A stretch of 64,000 bases of DNA, from the NCBI GenBank assembly GCA_024305745.1, contig JAHRBS010000007.1:1364001-1428000 (forward strand), given 5' to 3'. Of this stretch, positions 45,014 to 58,377 are shown one piece after another (positions within the stretch are counted from its first letter, which is position 1; each line of letters begins with the position of its first letter). Source of the DNA: Polyporus tsugae (Eukaryota; Basidiomycota; Agaricomycetes; Polyporales; Polyporaceae). The notes beneath the pieces are model-generated. The model was not told the DNA's origin. It worked only from the letters and a program-made list of their open reading frames with translations, and did no database searches. The position numbers were made by a program, and so were the translations under genes.

Positions 45014-46304
45014 CCACTGCTAATAGATTTAGGCCATCCTCACCCTCGCTGGGCTTGAGGACCTTGAGCTTGAGTCGGTGGACATCTCCCCTGCATACCT
45101 CAACAGCAAGCTCAAGGAGGAGGTCTACATGCGCCAGCCTGAGGGCTTTGAGGACAAGACTCCTGAGTGGGTGTGGCGCCTTCGCAAGGCTCTCTATGGC
45201 CTCAAGCAGGCTAGCCGCTGCTGGCATGAGAAGCTCGACAAGGTGCTTGGCAAGCTGGGCTTTGAGCGACTGACCTGTGAGCACAGTGTCTGGGTGTATC
45301 TGCGCGATGGGGTGCGTCTCATCATCCCTGTCTTCGTCGACGACATCACCATTGCTGGCAAGGACAAGGCTGCAATTCAGCGTGTCAAGGACGACCTGCG
45401 CAAGCACTTCAAGCTGCGTGACCTGGGGCCAACATCATGGCTCCTAGGTGTCAAGATTGAGCGCAACCGCTCCAAGCATTCCCTATCGATCTCGCAGCAC
45501 CAGTATGCCCTCGACATCCTCGAGCGATATGGCTTTACCAACTGCGATCCAGTCAGCACCCCCATGGACCCTGGCCTCCGTCTCAGCGCAAACATGGCTC
45601 CAATGTCCAAGGCAGACATCCGCGACATGCAGGACATTCTCTATGGCCAAGCGGTTGGTTCTCTCTTCTACCTCACCATCGCAATGCGCCCAGACATCGC
45701 GCGCACTGTGGGCAACCTCGCACGCTTCTCCCAGAACCCTGGCATGACACACTGGAAGGCAGTCAAGCACCTGTTCCGCTACATCAAGGGCACACTCGAC
45801 TACAAGCTCACCTACTCCCCCTCATCTGAGCCAGAGCTCTTCACCTCCTACACCAACGCAGACCACGCTGGCTGCCCTGACACAGGTCGCTCGACCTCTG
45901 GCTATGTGATCAAGATGGGCACAGGTGCGATCTCCTGGTCGAGTAGTCTTCAGTCCCTCGTCGCTCTGTCCACCACAGAGGTGGAGTTCATTGCTGCTGT
46001 CTCCTGTGGCCAGGAGATCCTCTGGTTGCACAATCTGTTTACAGAGTTTGGATTTGATGTTTCCTCTGCCTCGACGCTTCGCATTGACAACCTGTCTGCG
46101 TTGTCTGTGGCGAAGAACCCTGAGCACCATGGGCGGATGAAGCACCTTGATCTGCGCTTCTACTGGCTGCGAGATGAGGTGGCCAAGGGTCGCATTGAGG
46201 TTGTCCATCTGCGCACCTCACACATGCCAGCAGACATCCTCACCAAGTCACTACCCAGGCCAAAGGTGCTTGAGATGGTGAAGATGCTTGGATTGGGGAC
46301 TTGA
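45014..46304 (+). pseudogene. Copia-3 pol 3' half (reverse transcriptase and RNase H), 5'-truncated
   Basis: An open frame of over 400 codons without an ATG: LEDLELESVDISPAYLNSKL, the RKALYGLKQASRCW block, catalytic VFVDDI, YALDILERYGF, the MRPDIARTVGNLARF block, RNase H (SLVALSTTEVEFIA), and the Copia end PADILTKSLPRPKVLEMVKMLGLGT. The 5' half (gag, protease, integrase) is missing: homology starts directly after the tRNA terminator. It is distinct in sequence from Copia-1 and Copia-2. The polypurine tract CAGGGGGGAG and the 3' LTR follow. Copy 2 is at 56,676-57,966. Confidence 0.9.
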
Positions 46305-46319
46305 CTAGTCAGGGGGGAG

Positions 46320-46710
46320 TGTTGAAGTCGGTGCTGTAGCGCGCGCTCCTTTGACCGCGCCAAGTCCCGCTTCGCACCATACATACTGCGTACTGTACCC
46401 TACCCTCTGGTATTTTCCACATTCCTAGATTCTGCGTTCTCATAGAGATATACCATACTCTTACTCAATGACTCGGTTTAGTGTAGATCTGATCCCCTCT
46501 CTAGAGTGGACTCTACCTTAGGCATTTCTTGTCCTTTTGGCACCAGAACAGTGCCAGTTAGCGTAGGATCATGTGAGCTACCTAGCACGTGCTCAGTGTG
46601 CTGTGACCTCGCCTCAGTCGAGCTCTGTTGTCCTTAGACTTCTTAGAGCTCGACTTAGGTGAGTAGTTTAGTTTCCTGTTAATAATAGACTTCTTAGAGC
46701 TCGACTTAGG
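46320..46710 (+). repeat. Copia-3 3' LTR (right end approximate)
   Basis: Begins TGTTGAAGTCGGTGCTGTAG directly after the polypurine tract; the same start recurs at 63,715. The right end is uncertain because it merges into a Gypsy fragment near 46,711-46,716. It contains a 25-base direct repeat (46,635-46,659 and 46,686-46,710). Copy 2 lies at about 57,982-58,372. Confidence 0.75.
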
Positions 46711-46715
46711 CCATT

Positions 46716-49700
46716 GTGACTGCTCTGAGGCACACTGCAGCCAACAGGCTTATGGCGCACCAACGTTCTCAATGGGTAAGGACTGCCAAGACGGTTGGCA
46801 GGATACAAGCAGCTGTGATAGCTGAGGAGGAAAATAAAGCAAAGGATAGGCCCTGGCCACCAGGATTCCTGCCACGGTGGGATGGAACTGAGACGTCTCT
46901 TCTCGATGCATGGGAGGATGGACAACGCCTTTATGGTGCTCCGCAACTGTTTGCTTCAGCAATGTACACATATTCACAACAACTCGCTGAGCAAGAGTAC
47001 CAGAAGAAGGAAGTCCGCCCCATTGAAGAGATCGTACCCAAGCACTATCACGAATACCTGCATGTGTTCTCAAAGGAGGCGTCCGAACGTTTGCCAGAAC
47101 ACGGACCCTATGACCATGCAATAGAGCTCGTGCCCAATGCAAAGATGTTCAATTCCCGTGTGTCCCCCCTATTGCCCAGCGAACAAGGAGAGCTTGATAA
47201 GTTTCTCGCTGAGAACTTGGCCAAAGGCTATATTCAAGAGTCTAAATCACCAATGTTGTTGCTGTTCTTTGTCAAGAAGAAGGATGGTAGCCTACGTCCA
47301 GTCCAGGACTATCGGCGACTCAACAAGATCACCATTAAGAACCGTTACCCACTACCGTTGGTATCGGATCTGATGGATTGACTCAAGAAGGCCAAGTACT
47401 TCACAAAGCTCGATATTCGCTGGGGGTACAACAATGTGCGGGTTAAGGCCAGCGATGAATGGAAGGCTGCCTTTGTGACCAACCGAGGGCTGTTCGAGCC
47501 GAACATTATGTTCTTTGGGCTAGCCAATTCACCCAGCATATTCTCTGCGCTCATGAACGGCATCTTCAAGGACCTCATCATACTCGGCAAAGTCACTATC
47601 TACCTCGATGACATCCTCATATTCACCGACAGTCTTGAGGAACACTGCACATTGGTGCGCGAGGTCCTGAAACGTCTTAAGGAGAACGATCTGTTCTGCA
47701 AGCCAGAGAAGTGCGAGTTTGAACAGCCTAAGGTGGAATACCTCGGTGTGCTCATCTTGGAAAACTGCATAGAGATGGACCCAGTGAAGGTGAAGGGTAT
47801 CGCAGATTGGCCTGTCCCTCAGAATGCCACAGACGTACGGAAGTTCTGCGGTTTTGCAAACTTCTATCGGCGGTTCATAAAGGACTTTAGTGCCATCTGC
47901 AAACCCTTGGATCGCCTCACAGGCAATGCGCCATGGCAATGGGGAGACAAAGAGCAGTCTGCCTTTGACGAGCTCAAGCGTTGCTTCACCAAAAGCCCTG
48001 TCCTAACGATCTATGATCCAGACCGCAACACCCACATCAAAGTTGATGCATCTGGCTTCGCTACAGGCGCGGTTCTGTCTCAGGAGGGGGAAGATGGCAA
48101 ATGGCACCCCATCGCTTTTCACTCTGAGTCGATGAACGACGCTGAATGCAACTACGAGATCTACGACAAAGAGATGCTCGCCATCATTCGTGCCCTGCAG
48201 GCCTGGCGCCACTATCTTGAGGGTCTCCCCAGTGTGTTCAAAATCCAGTCAGACCACAAGAACCTTGAGTATTGGCGCACAGCACAGAACCTCACACACA
48301 GGCAGGCACGATGGGCTCTCTATCTGTCACGATTTGACTTTGTCATCTCGCACAAGCCTGGGACGTCTAATGGTAGGGCTGATGCACTGTCAAGACGGCC
48401 CGACCACCAGCACGAGGATGCAGACGACAATCTTGGTCTAGTCTTGTTGCAGCCAGAACAATTCTGAGTACTGGCAGCCAAGAGAGGGCATCTATCGGTG
48501 GTTCCAGAGAAGGCACTGCTTCGGCGTATCCGCGAGTGTGGAGAACACAAACAGGAGGTCGTGGAGGCACTCAGTAAGCTCGACAAGCTTGGACCAGCGC
48601 GTCTTCAGAACGACTTGGTGGACTGGAACAGCGAGCAAGGCCTGCTACTGTACCGAGGCAAAGTCTATGTCCCCAAGGATGATGCACTGCGTGCTGAGAT
48701 TGTACGCATCCACCACGACCTCCCATCCGCTGGACACCCTGGGCAGTCGAAGACATTGGAGTTGGTCACGCGAAACTACTGGTGGCCGGGCATGGCAAAG
48801 TTCATTAAGGATTACGTTGAGACCTGCAACACCTGTCGCCGCAGCAAGGGTTCACATGCCAAACCGCACGGTCCTCTTCAACCAAATGAAATCCCTGATG
48901 GCCCGGGCCAGATTGTGACGTGCAACTTCATCACTGGACTCCCAGAGGTGGATGGATACAACGCGGTTCAGCTCATCACTGATCGGCATGGAAAGATGAT
49001 ACATCTTATTCCTTGCACTGAGGAGATCGATGCAGAAGGAGCTGCTGACAACTTCATCCGATAACATTTTCATCTTCACGGGCTGCAACGGAAGATCATC
49101 TCTGATCGTGGGCCCCAGTTCTCAAGCAAGCTCTTCCGCACTGTACTCAAGGGACTCGGCATAGAAAGCACAATGTCCACAGCCTACCACCCGCAGACAG
49201 ATGGGCAATCGGAATGATGGAACCAGGAGATAGAGGCATACCTTTGTGTGTTCTGCTCATGGCGCCACGATGACTGGGTCAAGTGGCTGCTGATTGCAGA
49301 GTTCGCCTTTAACTCACACCAGCACTCGTCAACAGGTTATTTGCCGTTCTACCTCATGTACGGCTACGAACCCCAGTTCCACATTCCGATGTTGCCTACA
49401 GCGGTGCCTGCAGCTGGTGAATACCGGGAGGAGTTGCGACAGGTGTGAGAGGATGCAACTGCGGCCTTGACTCTAGCAGCTGAGTGGATGAAGGAGTACT
49501 ATGGACGGTATGTCCGTGACGCTCCAGAGTTCAAGGAAGGCCAGAAGGTGTGGCTCGACACGAGGAACTTCCGTGTTCCTGGAGTCTCTCGGAAACTGGT
49601 GGATCGGTACGCTGGCCCATATCCAGTTATACGCAAAGTGGGCAATCTAGCTTACGAGCTCAGACTCCCTAAGGACCTTGTAATCCACCCAGTATTCCAT

Positions 49701-49985
49701 GTTTCTCTCTTGCTTCCACACAAGGAGAGTCGACTCCCCGGTTGTCATCCGGCAGAGCCAGCGGCAATTGAGGTGGAGGGGGAGGAAAAGTATGAAGTGG
49801 AGGAAGTGTTGGAGTCGCGGCGGTATGGGCGGTGGAAGAAACTGCAGTATCTCATACACTGGAAGGGTTGGGGCCCTGAACACAACAGCTAGGAGGATGC
49901 AGTGGACCTTACAAACACGCCGCAACTCGTGCAAAAATTCCATTCAACGCACACAGAGGCGCCTGGTCCTCTCAAGAAGACTTAG
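46716..49985 (+). pseudogene. Gypsy pol, copy 2 (5'-truncated)
   Basis: Starts within the protease-RT linker, just after the Copia-3 LTR, with a stretch ([20 protein letters not shown]) only loosely similar to copy 1. From GATAGGCCCTGG at 46,849 it becomes almost identical to 35,187 onward. The reverse transcriptase, RNase H, integrase and chromodomain motifs and all six in-frame stops are as in copy 1. It lacks gag and protease. Confidence 0.9.
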
Positions 49986-50017
49986 TCGTGAAGGCACGAC
50001 CCTTAAGAGGGGGGTAT

Positions 50018-50463
50018 TGTCATGAATGTTCCATTCGGCGCCTGCTATCAGCGCCTTGGTTTCCTTTTCTGGACAATCTACTTCTCACGTCGTACTTATT
50101 GTTCTCTGTTGCATTGTATCTCATCCTTTGTTCCTTAGCACAATAGCTCCTTATTGTCTGTCATCGCTATTGTTCAGTTTCCATTGTTCACCCATGTTTA
50201 TAGTTACCTGTTGTCCCCAGGTTCTCATTGTCCTCTATAAGTATATAAGGACCTGTACTTCGCTGCCTGGAGACCTCAGTTTCGACCTCTTGTCTCCAGG
50301 TAAGCCTCGCTGTATTTTGCTTGTAGACACCTACTTACTCAATACATCTTGTCTCCAGCCCTGACTGTTGAGCCTTGCTCCGCTCTCGCTGCACAAGTGC
50401 TCGTTGATGCCCTTGCTCGTCTCGTAAGTCTCCCTGGTCCTTGCTCGACGGCCAGTTGTAACA
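50018..50463 (+). repeat. Gypsy LTR, copy 2
   Basis: 446 bases at +11,662 from the LTR of copy 1. It abuts the second inverted Gypsy 5' half. Confidence 0.92.
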
Positions 50464-53413
50464 CTATCCTCCTTCTTCTCCTCGGTCATCACAGCTGCAC
50501 ACACCCTTCCAACCTTCCTAACCTTCTTTGCCCGTCGAGGACCGCAGCGCGCCGTAAGCCGTACCTCCGTATCACGCGCTTTGGTCTCGACAGGTTCAGA
50601 GGTTCTCTGGTTAGCCGGGCATGTCCCTGGACATCTCGACAGACGCAGCGAGCCACGTTCCCAGTCTACTTCAGGGTTGTGCTCGCGTAGCCAGTCCAGG
50701 CCGATGATGACATCCTCTTCTCCTATATCTGTTACTACAAAGACCACCTTCTCCCTGTGGTCTCTGATTGCCATATCCAACACGGCAACCTCTGTGATTG
50801 TACCATCACGGTTCTCTGAACCGTCGATGTTGTACAGAGGAATTGGCCTTGCCAACTTCCTCATTGTAACCCTATTCTGTTCTACGAATTGTTTATGTAG
50901 GAACTTAGTAGTAGCACCGCTATCTACCATAGCTACAATGTCCTTATGTCGCTGCTTGCCGATTAACTGTACCGGTATATGAAAGTGTTGACCATCATGA
51001 TTTACTTCATATACAAACAATGAACCCAGTACAGAAAATTGACTATTACTACAAGAACTGGCATGCACAGCGTCCAATGCGGCTCTAATCAAAAACCCTC
51101 TTTCTTATCAACCACTGTAAGGGCGGTGATCTTCTCCTCCATTGCCTTAAGCTGGGCCTTGAGTGTTGTGAGCTCATCGGTACCGGATGAGGAAGAAGAG
51201 GCAGCTCATTGGCCCTCGACCTTGGGCTTTGGGCAGCGGAACGTGGGATGTCCTTTCTCACCACAGCTCCAGCACTCGCTGTTGAACTTCTTCTTGCCCA
51301 AACCAGAGGTGGCTGCCTTTTTGCCCTTCTTCTTCCATCCAAATTGCTTCAGCCGTTCCTCCTCGCGCACGGCAAGTTGCTGGTCCATCTGCAGCGCAAC
51401 TTTCTGGATCTTGGCGAGGTCCGAGATGTCGTGTGCTGTAGTCATGAAAGCATCATTGATCTTGTAAGGGAGCGCCGTGCAGTACTGTTCGCATTTATCT
51501 GCGTCACCAAACCTGGTGCGAGCAGCGATGGCATTGAATTGGCTGGTGTAGTCCTTGACGGTGCCAAGCCGATGCAAAGCCTTGCAGAGTTTGGCGAGTT
51601 CTGCAACCACCGCTTCTTTGTTGTTTGCAGCACAGAAGTGCACCTTGAATGACCCTTCAAAGGCTGCAAAGTCCGACCACGCAACATTGCCGCTGGCCAC
51701 CGTGACGATGTATGGGCTGGCCCACTCAGCAGCGCCACCGGTCAACTTGTTGAGGATTGTGATCCAGCGGATCTCGTGCGCGACACCTTGCACCTCAAGA
51801 AGATTGTAGTAGATGCGGGTGTTGGCTACAAAGTGGAGCCCTTCCTGCATGAGCTTTCCATCGTACTCGTGAGGGGCAACTTGGGAGAGGAGTTTGGAGA
51901 CATCAAAGGGGGTGGGTGTGGCCATGGTGGGAGCGGGCGACAGTGCTCGCAATGAGGGCGAAGAGGAAGAGGACAATGAGGGTGGTGAGGATGGAGGTGT
52001 CAGGGTGTTGAGAATTACGGTTTCTCGTTTGGGTTCTTCCTCGACTGCAGGGTTCGAGTCCTCTTGCTCGGGTTCTGCTTCAACCTTGGGTAGTGCTGAG
52101 GTCAAAGCGATGGGGGAATTGGAGGTGTGGGATGCAAGCCGTTGTCTAACAAGCTCGGCAGTGGTCTGGAGGGTTAGTCCTCCAAGATGAGGGGATGCAG
52201 ACGGAGTCCCAGTGGGGGTTGGCTTGCGGCTTTGGGGTTGAGAGGTTGGACGTGAGGTAGGGCGGGACGCAGGACGGGATGCAGGGTTACTAGTTGCAAC
52301 TGCTGCCGCTTGGCGAAGAGGCAGACGTTCGGGGTCACGAAAGGCAGGTGTAGGGGGTCTGGCGATGTGTGCAAGGATAAGGGCTGGTTGATCTTCGGTA
52401 GTGATGAGTCGAGGTGCGAGACCTTTCACTGCCTCAGGAATAGGTCTCCAAGTGCGACTCCGGTGTGGACACGGTTGTGTTACACAGACAGACCACCATT
52501 TCTTGTCCTTATCCCAGTACTTGTCCTGAACTTCAAAGGGATGAAAGGCATGCGCAAACTCTTTGCAAGCCAGGATGAAGTGTCTCACTTCCTATCCAGG
52601 AATGATGGACAGCTGGTGCACAACCCAACACGGTCTGCTCAGCCTCCTCGGCCTATTGCTGTGTCTGAACCTCAAGGAACACGAGTCCAAGGGTGTCCTG
52701 CCTTGGCTTTGTTTCACTGCCTTTCTCTAGCCTCCCACACCATGAGGCGGACCACTTCTGTCAGTGCCGGGGTCTCGGGTTAGGAGCTTTCCGTGCACTG
52801 TACCACTGAAAGTGGCAAGCCTCGAGTTGAATCAAGACAACGTCTGATGGTGTGACTAGAGCACGCACTACGCTAGGCCAACACAGAGGGTCAAGAGTGC
52901 GTACTCTACGAGGGGAAAAGGGAAAGAGTGTGGGTATGCTGGTGCTCGTGAAGTAGTTTTGACCTAATGTGACAACCGGCTGTCGAGTAAGGACCAGGGA
53001 GACTTACGAGACGAGCAAGGGCATCAACGAGCACTTGTGCAGCGAGAGCGGAGCAAGGCTCAACAGTCAGGGCTGGAGACAAGATGTATTGAGTAAGTAG
53101 GTGTCTACAAGCAAAATACAGCGAGGCTTACCTGGAGACAAGAGGTCGAAACTGAGGTCTCCAGGCAGCAAAGTACAGGTCCTTGTATATGTATAGAGGA
53201 CAATGAGAACCCGGGGACAATAGGTAACTATGGACACGGGTGAACAATGGAAACTGAACAATAGCGGCGACAGACAATAAGGAGCTATTGTGCTAAGGAA
53301 CAAAGGATGAGATACAATGCAACAGAGAACAATAAGTACGACGTGAGAAGTAGATTGTCCAGAAAAGGAAACTAAGGTGCTGGTAGCAGGCGCCAAATGG
53401 AACGTTCATGACA
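50464..53413 (-). mobile_element. Inverted 5' half of Gypsy, copy 2
   Basis: Same structure as 38,802-41,751: gag at 51,206-52,588, 5' LTR at 52,968-53,413, frameshift site near 51,089-51,095. No difference from copy 1 was noticed. Confidence 0.92.
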
Positions 53414-53584
53414 CAAGGAGATCTAGGACTGGTTCGCTCGACTGTGAGTATGCATTGTGGAAAATGGTTGCAGATCATGTCCTGTCAGATTTGAAAGATG
53501 TTCATAGCCTTGTAATGAACACCAGCCATTGAAAAGTGCTCCAGCACGAGTATGTGGTCAGCCGCACTTTGTATGGCAACTAGC

Positions 53585-53627
53585 TACCTGCTTGATCCTG
53601 CCAGTAGTCATATGCTTGTGTCAAAGA
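53585..53627 (+). rRNA. 18S rRNA 5'-end fragment, copy 2
   Basis: Identical 43-base fragment at +11,662 from the first. Confidence 0.8.
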
Positions 53628-55278
53628 GGTAAGTTGAATAAGTAATAAAATAATCTCTTCTAGGATATGATTATAGCATATACTATTAATGTATCATCAA
53701 TAAAAGTCATCAACACAAGCAATCTCATTGGTCTCATTCCTCATCAATCATTATCTGCCAGAATTGGCCCACTTCCAACCAAGTCCTTGTTGCCTTGTTC
53801 ACGTGCCTTTTTGAGGCTACTAATTGACAGGTCAGTCTTGAGATCAATACGACACGGGTAAGACGCAGGGTTGGAGTTATCAAGTGGAAGTGCGCGCCCC
53901 TCGTGGAGGCGCAGCATGCAATCATAGATATAGTTGTAGCAGTTGGCTGCCTGGGTGTGAAGGGCCTCGGAGTTTTTGCTTAGCCTATTTGCATGGATGT
54001 TGGCCTTCTGTCCGCAGGCGTGCTCCTTCTTCTCATTGATGAACACTGCGAAATGCTTCACCATCTTGCGGACAAGTTCAAGTTGGTTGAAGGCTTGCCT
54101 TATCCAAATCTGGAGCTCATAATGGACCAGGACCTACAGATTGTACTTGTGTTGCTCTTTTGTGCTGAAATCAGATGAGAGGCCAAGGACCTCTGCATCA
54201 ACCAATTCAAGTCTCCCGGTGGCTGCTGTCATCGAGATGGCCTGCTGGGCACCACAGCAGTTTGGTTACTAGATGGAGTGTTCATCGGAAGAGCCTCCAT
54301 CTCAATGCCAGCATCAGAGTCACTATTGTCTCTATCATTGTCAACGTTAGCAATGGCTTGTGATTCGGCCACAATGACTGTTGGAGGTGACAAGGTCCCA
54401 CCTGCGATGTTGAGGGTGGGCATGTGTTTGTTCTGCAGTACCCTCCATTGATCAATGTTGCGACACCAGCTCGACCAGCACACTTGGGAGAATGTCTTCT
54501 TCTTGACGAGCTCGCCGCTGGCCTGAGCCTGTTTCCAGGCCTTGGTCTCATGCAAGTCCAGGCTAATACACCGAAGAATGGTTGAGCACTCAGAAAATAT
54601 TGTTGCTCCAAAACAGGGGAAGCTCTCACAGTTGACTTTTGAGCCAGATACCGGTCAGGAGGAAATCAGCCATGCCTTTGTGGACAGAGAGGTGGGTGAC
54701 AGATTTCTTGGTGTGTGTCTTGGGGCCATTGCAAACATCTTCAATAAGGTCCTCGTATGCTTTCTGGGCAGATGGAACTTGTAGTTGCATAAGTAAAAGT
54801 AAAAGGTATAGCTTGTACCACCAAGGGACTTACATTTAGATTGGTTGACGAGAAACAGGCTGTTCTCAAATTGGGCTTCTTTCTCCTTGTAGGTACATGG
54901 TGTCAGCGCCTTGCACTCAAAGGGAAGTGCAAGCCATTCCCGTACAGTGATAGCTCCAGTGAGAGCAGACACACCAGCACAGTACTTTGTGGAGCGAGTC
55001 CGCCAGAGGCCTCCCCCAGTTTGCACACAAGATACTTATCTGCAACATTGTCAGCAGGTGACCCGATTGGACCATAGTCACTCATACTTTATTCTACTTT
55101 GAGGGCCCGTTTGGCGCAGGTCTATTACGCACAATAGAATCCATTAGATTAAGTGTTAACCAGCATGAAATCCAATCTGTGGGAAGTCTATTGACCAAAC
55201 AGGTGCTTCAGCCACTGCGGGCGGCTGCCATCCTGTGTGGGCGCCTCATGACTTTGGCAGCTCCACATCCTCGACATA

Positions 55279-56395
55279 ATGGCTCCGACATTGATGGTGA
55301 AACAATGGCAACACAAAAACCTCGATGCCTGTGTCAAATTACAATGCCTTGCAACATATACTGTGCTTCTTGGTGCCACAGCTGCTATTATGCACACTGC
55401 CTCACTCTACTGTAAAACTCCGATGCATACCTCGATCCTTTCAGGCCAAGCTTGGGTCAATGAGCTCCTCAATGGTCATGAGCTGCGCTTCTCAAACCAG
55501 TTTGCGATGGGGAAGTTTGTTCTCAAGTGGCTCATTGCAACCCTTTGCAAGAAGGCTGGCTGGGGAGGAAGCAAGCATATTTCAGCGGAAGAAAAATTCG
55601 CTATTTTCCTCTATGCATGCACAACTACCATATCCAAGTGCGTGCTACATAATATTTATTTCTATTTACAATCTTGAACTATATACAATGACATAGAGCA
55701 TTCCACTCAGTGTTGAGTGCACTTACATGTGAGCCGATGTATGGTGCCTTTGTAAAGCTACCTGATCCTATGGTGACTCTCCATGAGATACAGCAAGAGC
55801 TCAAGTTCTATCCATACTTTAAGGACTGCATCAGTGCAATGGACCTGCAGACCTTTCTGCGTCATGTCAGAACTGTAAAGGTGACATTACACAGAATGTG
55901 CTTGCAGCATGTAGCTTCAATATATAATTTGTCTATATTCTTCCTGGCTGGAAGGGCAGTGCTGCAGATTCCATGATTTTTCAGGATGCACAAACTCGGG
56001 ACTTTTTCATGCCTCATAAAAAATATTATCTTGGTGATGCAGGCTTTCAAGGCTGTGACGACTGTGTTATTCCATATCCTGGTGTACGATATCATCTGAA
56101 GGAGTGGGGAAAGTCATCTCAGAAGTAGGTTTGATGTATGCACTTATCATGGCCCGTACTCACAATATTTAGACCAGCACATGCCAAGGAGCTCTTCAAT
56201 CTCCACCATGCAATGGCACACAACATTATTGAGCGCACATTTGGAGTCTTCAAGGCATGATACAAGATTTTTAGTGCTGGACCGTCATATCATTTTGGGG
56301 TTCAAGCACAACTGATAGCAGGACTGTTGGGTGTTTATGTCCCATCTAATACTCGCAATGTTCAGAAGAGTCTCAGCGAAGAGCAACTTCATTGA
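55279..56395 (+). pseudogene. HARBI1-like transposase remnant, copy 2
   Basis: Second copy of the decayed DDE_Tnp_4 transposase with the same breaks (frameshifts near 55,680-55,710 and 55,865-55,950, TGA near 56,259). Confidence 0.8.
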
Positions 56396-56598
56396 CGCCG
56401 CAATCATCCAGCACCAGTTCCTCTAGAGGTGATGGCACTATTAGGATGCAGTAATCATGCTTACTCATCCTTCAGGAGTTGGTCCCTGAACTGCCATAAG
56501 ACCCCTCAATGTACTGTGCATAGCATGCATGCCATAGTGACATGGGGCTACAGTTACACAAATCTACACTAATAAACTGGTGTCTCTACTGAACCCAA

Positions 56599-56670
56599 GA
56601 CCAGATAGCTCAGTGGTAGAGCATCTGGGTGCAAACCAGAAGGTCCTGGGTTCAATCCCCGGTCTGGTCA
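56599..56670 (+). tRNA. tRNA-Cys (anticodon GCA), copy 2
   Basis: Identical to 44,937-45,008, including the A box, B box and TTTT terminator. The array therefore carries two apparently functional tRNA-Cys genes. Confidence 0.93.
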
Positions 56671-56675
56671 CTTTT

Positions 56676-57966
56676 CCACTGCTAATAGATTTAGGCCATC
56701 CTCACCCTCGCTGGGCTTGAGGACCTTGAGCTTGAGTCGGTGGACATCTCCCCTGCATACCTCAACAGCAAGCTCAAGGAGGAGGTCTACATGCGCCAGC
56801 CTGAGGGCTTTGAGGACAAGACTCCTGAGTGGGTGTGGCGCCTTCGCAAGGCTCTCTATGGCCTCAAGCAGGCTAGCCGCTGCTGGCATGAGAAGCTCGA
56901 CAAGGTGCTTGGCAAGCTGGGCTTTGAGCGACTGACCTGTGAGCACAGTGTCTGGGTGTATCTGCGCGATGGGGTGCGTCTCATCATCCCTGTCTTCGTC
57001 GACGACATCACCATTGCTGGCAAGGACAAGGCTGCAATTCAGCGTGTCAAGGACGACCTGCGCAAGCACTTCAAGCTGCGTGACCTGGGGCCAACATCAT
57101 GGCTCCTAGGTGTCAAGATTGAGCGCAACCGCTCCAAGCATTCCCTATCGATCTCGCAGCACCAGTATGCCCTCGACATCCTCGAGCGATATGGCTTTAC
57201 CAACTGCGATCCAGTCAGCACCCCCATGGACCCTGGCCTCCGTCTCAGCGCAAACATGGCTCCAATGTCCAAGGCAGACATCCGCGACATGCAGGACATT
57301 CTCTATGGCCAAGCGGTTGGTTCTCTCTTCTACCTCACCATCGCAATGCGCCCAGACATCGCGCGCACTGTGGGCAACCTCGCACGCTTCTCCCAGAACC
57401 CTGGCATGACACACTGGAAGGCAGTCAAGCACCTGTTCCGCTACATCAAGGGCACACTCGACTACAAGCTCACCTACTCCCCCTCATCTGAGCCAGAGCT
57501 CTTCACCTCCTACACCAACGCAGACCACGCTGGCTGCCCTGACACAGGTCGCTCGACCTCTGGCTATGTGATCAAGATGGGCACAGGTGCGATCTCCTGG
57601 TCGAGTAGTCTTCAGTCCCTCGTCGCTCTGTCCACCACAGAGGTGGAGTTCATTGCTGCTGTCTCCTGTGGCCAGGAGATCCTCTGGTTGCACAATCTGT
57701 TTACAGAGTTTGGATTTGATGTTTCCTCTGCCTCGACGCTTCGCATTGACAACCTGTCTGCGTTGTCTGTGGCGAAGAACCCTGAGCACCATGGGCGGAT
57801 GAAGCACCTTGATCTGCGCTTCTACTGGCTGCGAGATGAGGTGGCCAAGGGTCGCATTGAGGTTGTCCATCTGCGCACCTCACACATGCCAGCAGACATC
57901 CTCACCAAGTCACTACCCAGGCCAAAGGTGCTTGAGATGGTGAAGATGCTTGGATTGGGGACTTGA
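56676..57966 (+). pseudogene. Copia-3 pol 3' half, copy 2
   Basis: Second copy of the truncated reverse transcriptase-RNase H frame, identical in translation to 45,078-46,304, followed by the LTR at about 57,982-58,372. Confidence 0.9.
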
Positions 57967-57981
57967 CTAGTCAGGGGGGAG

Positions 57982-58372
57982 TGTTGAAGTCGGTGCTGTA
58001 GCGCGCGCTCCTTTGACCGCGCCAAGTCCCGCTTCGCACCATACATACTGCGTACTGTACCCTACCCTCTGGTATTTTCCACATTCCTAGATTCTGCGTT
58101 CTCATAGAGATATACCATACTCTTACTCAATGACTCGGTTTAGTGTAGATCTGATCCCCTCTCTAGAGTGGACTCTACCTTAGGCATTTCTTGTCCTTTT
58201 GGCACCAGAACAGTGCCAGTTAGCGTAGGATCATGTGAGCTACCTAGCACGTGCTCAGTGTGCTGTGACCTCGCCTCAGTCGAGCTCTGTTGTCCTTAGA
58301 CTTCTTAGAGCTCGACTTAGGTGAGTAGTTTAGTTTCCTGTTAATAATAGACTTCTTAGAGCTCGACTTAGG
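57982..58372 (+). repeat. Copia-3 3' LTR, copy 2 (right end approximate)
   Basis: Same as 46,320-46,710, with the same internal 25-base direct repeat. Confidence 0.75.
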
Positions 58373-58377
58373 CCATT

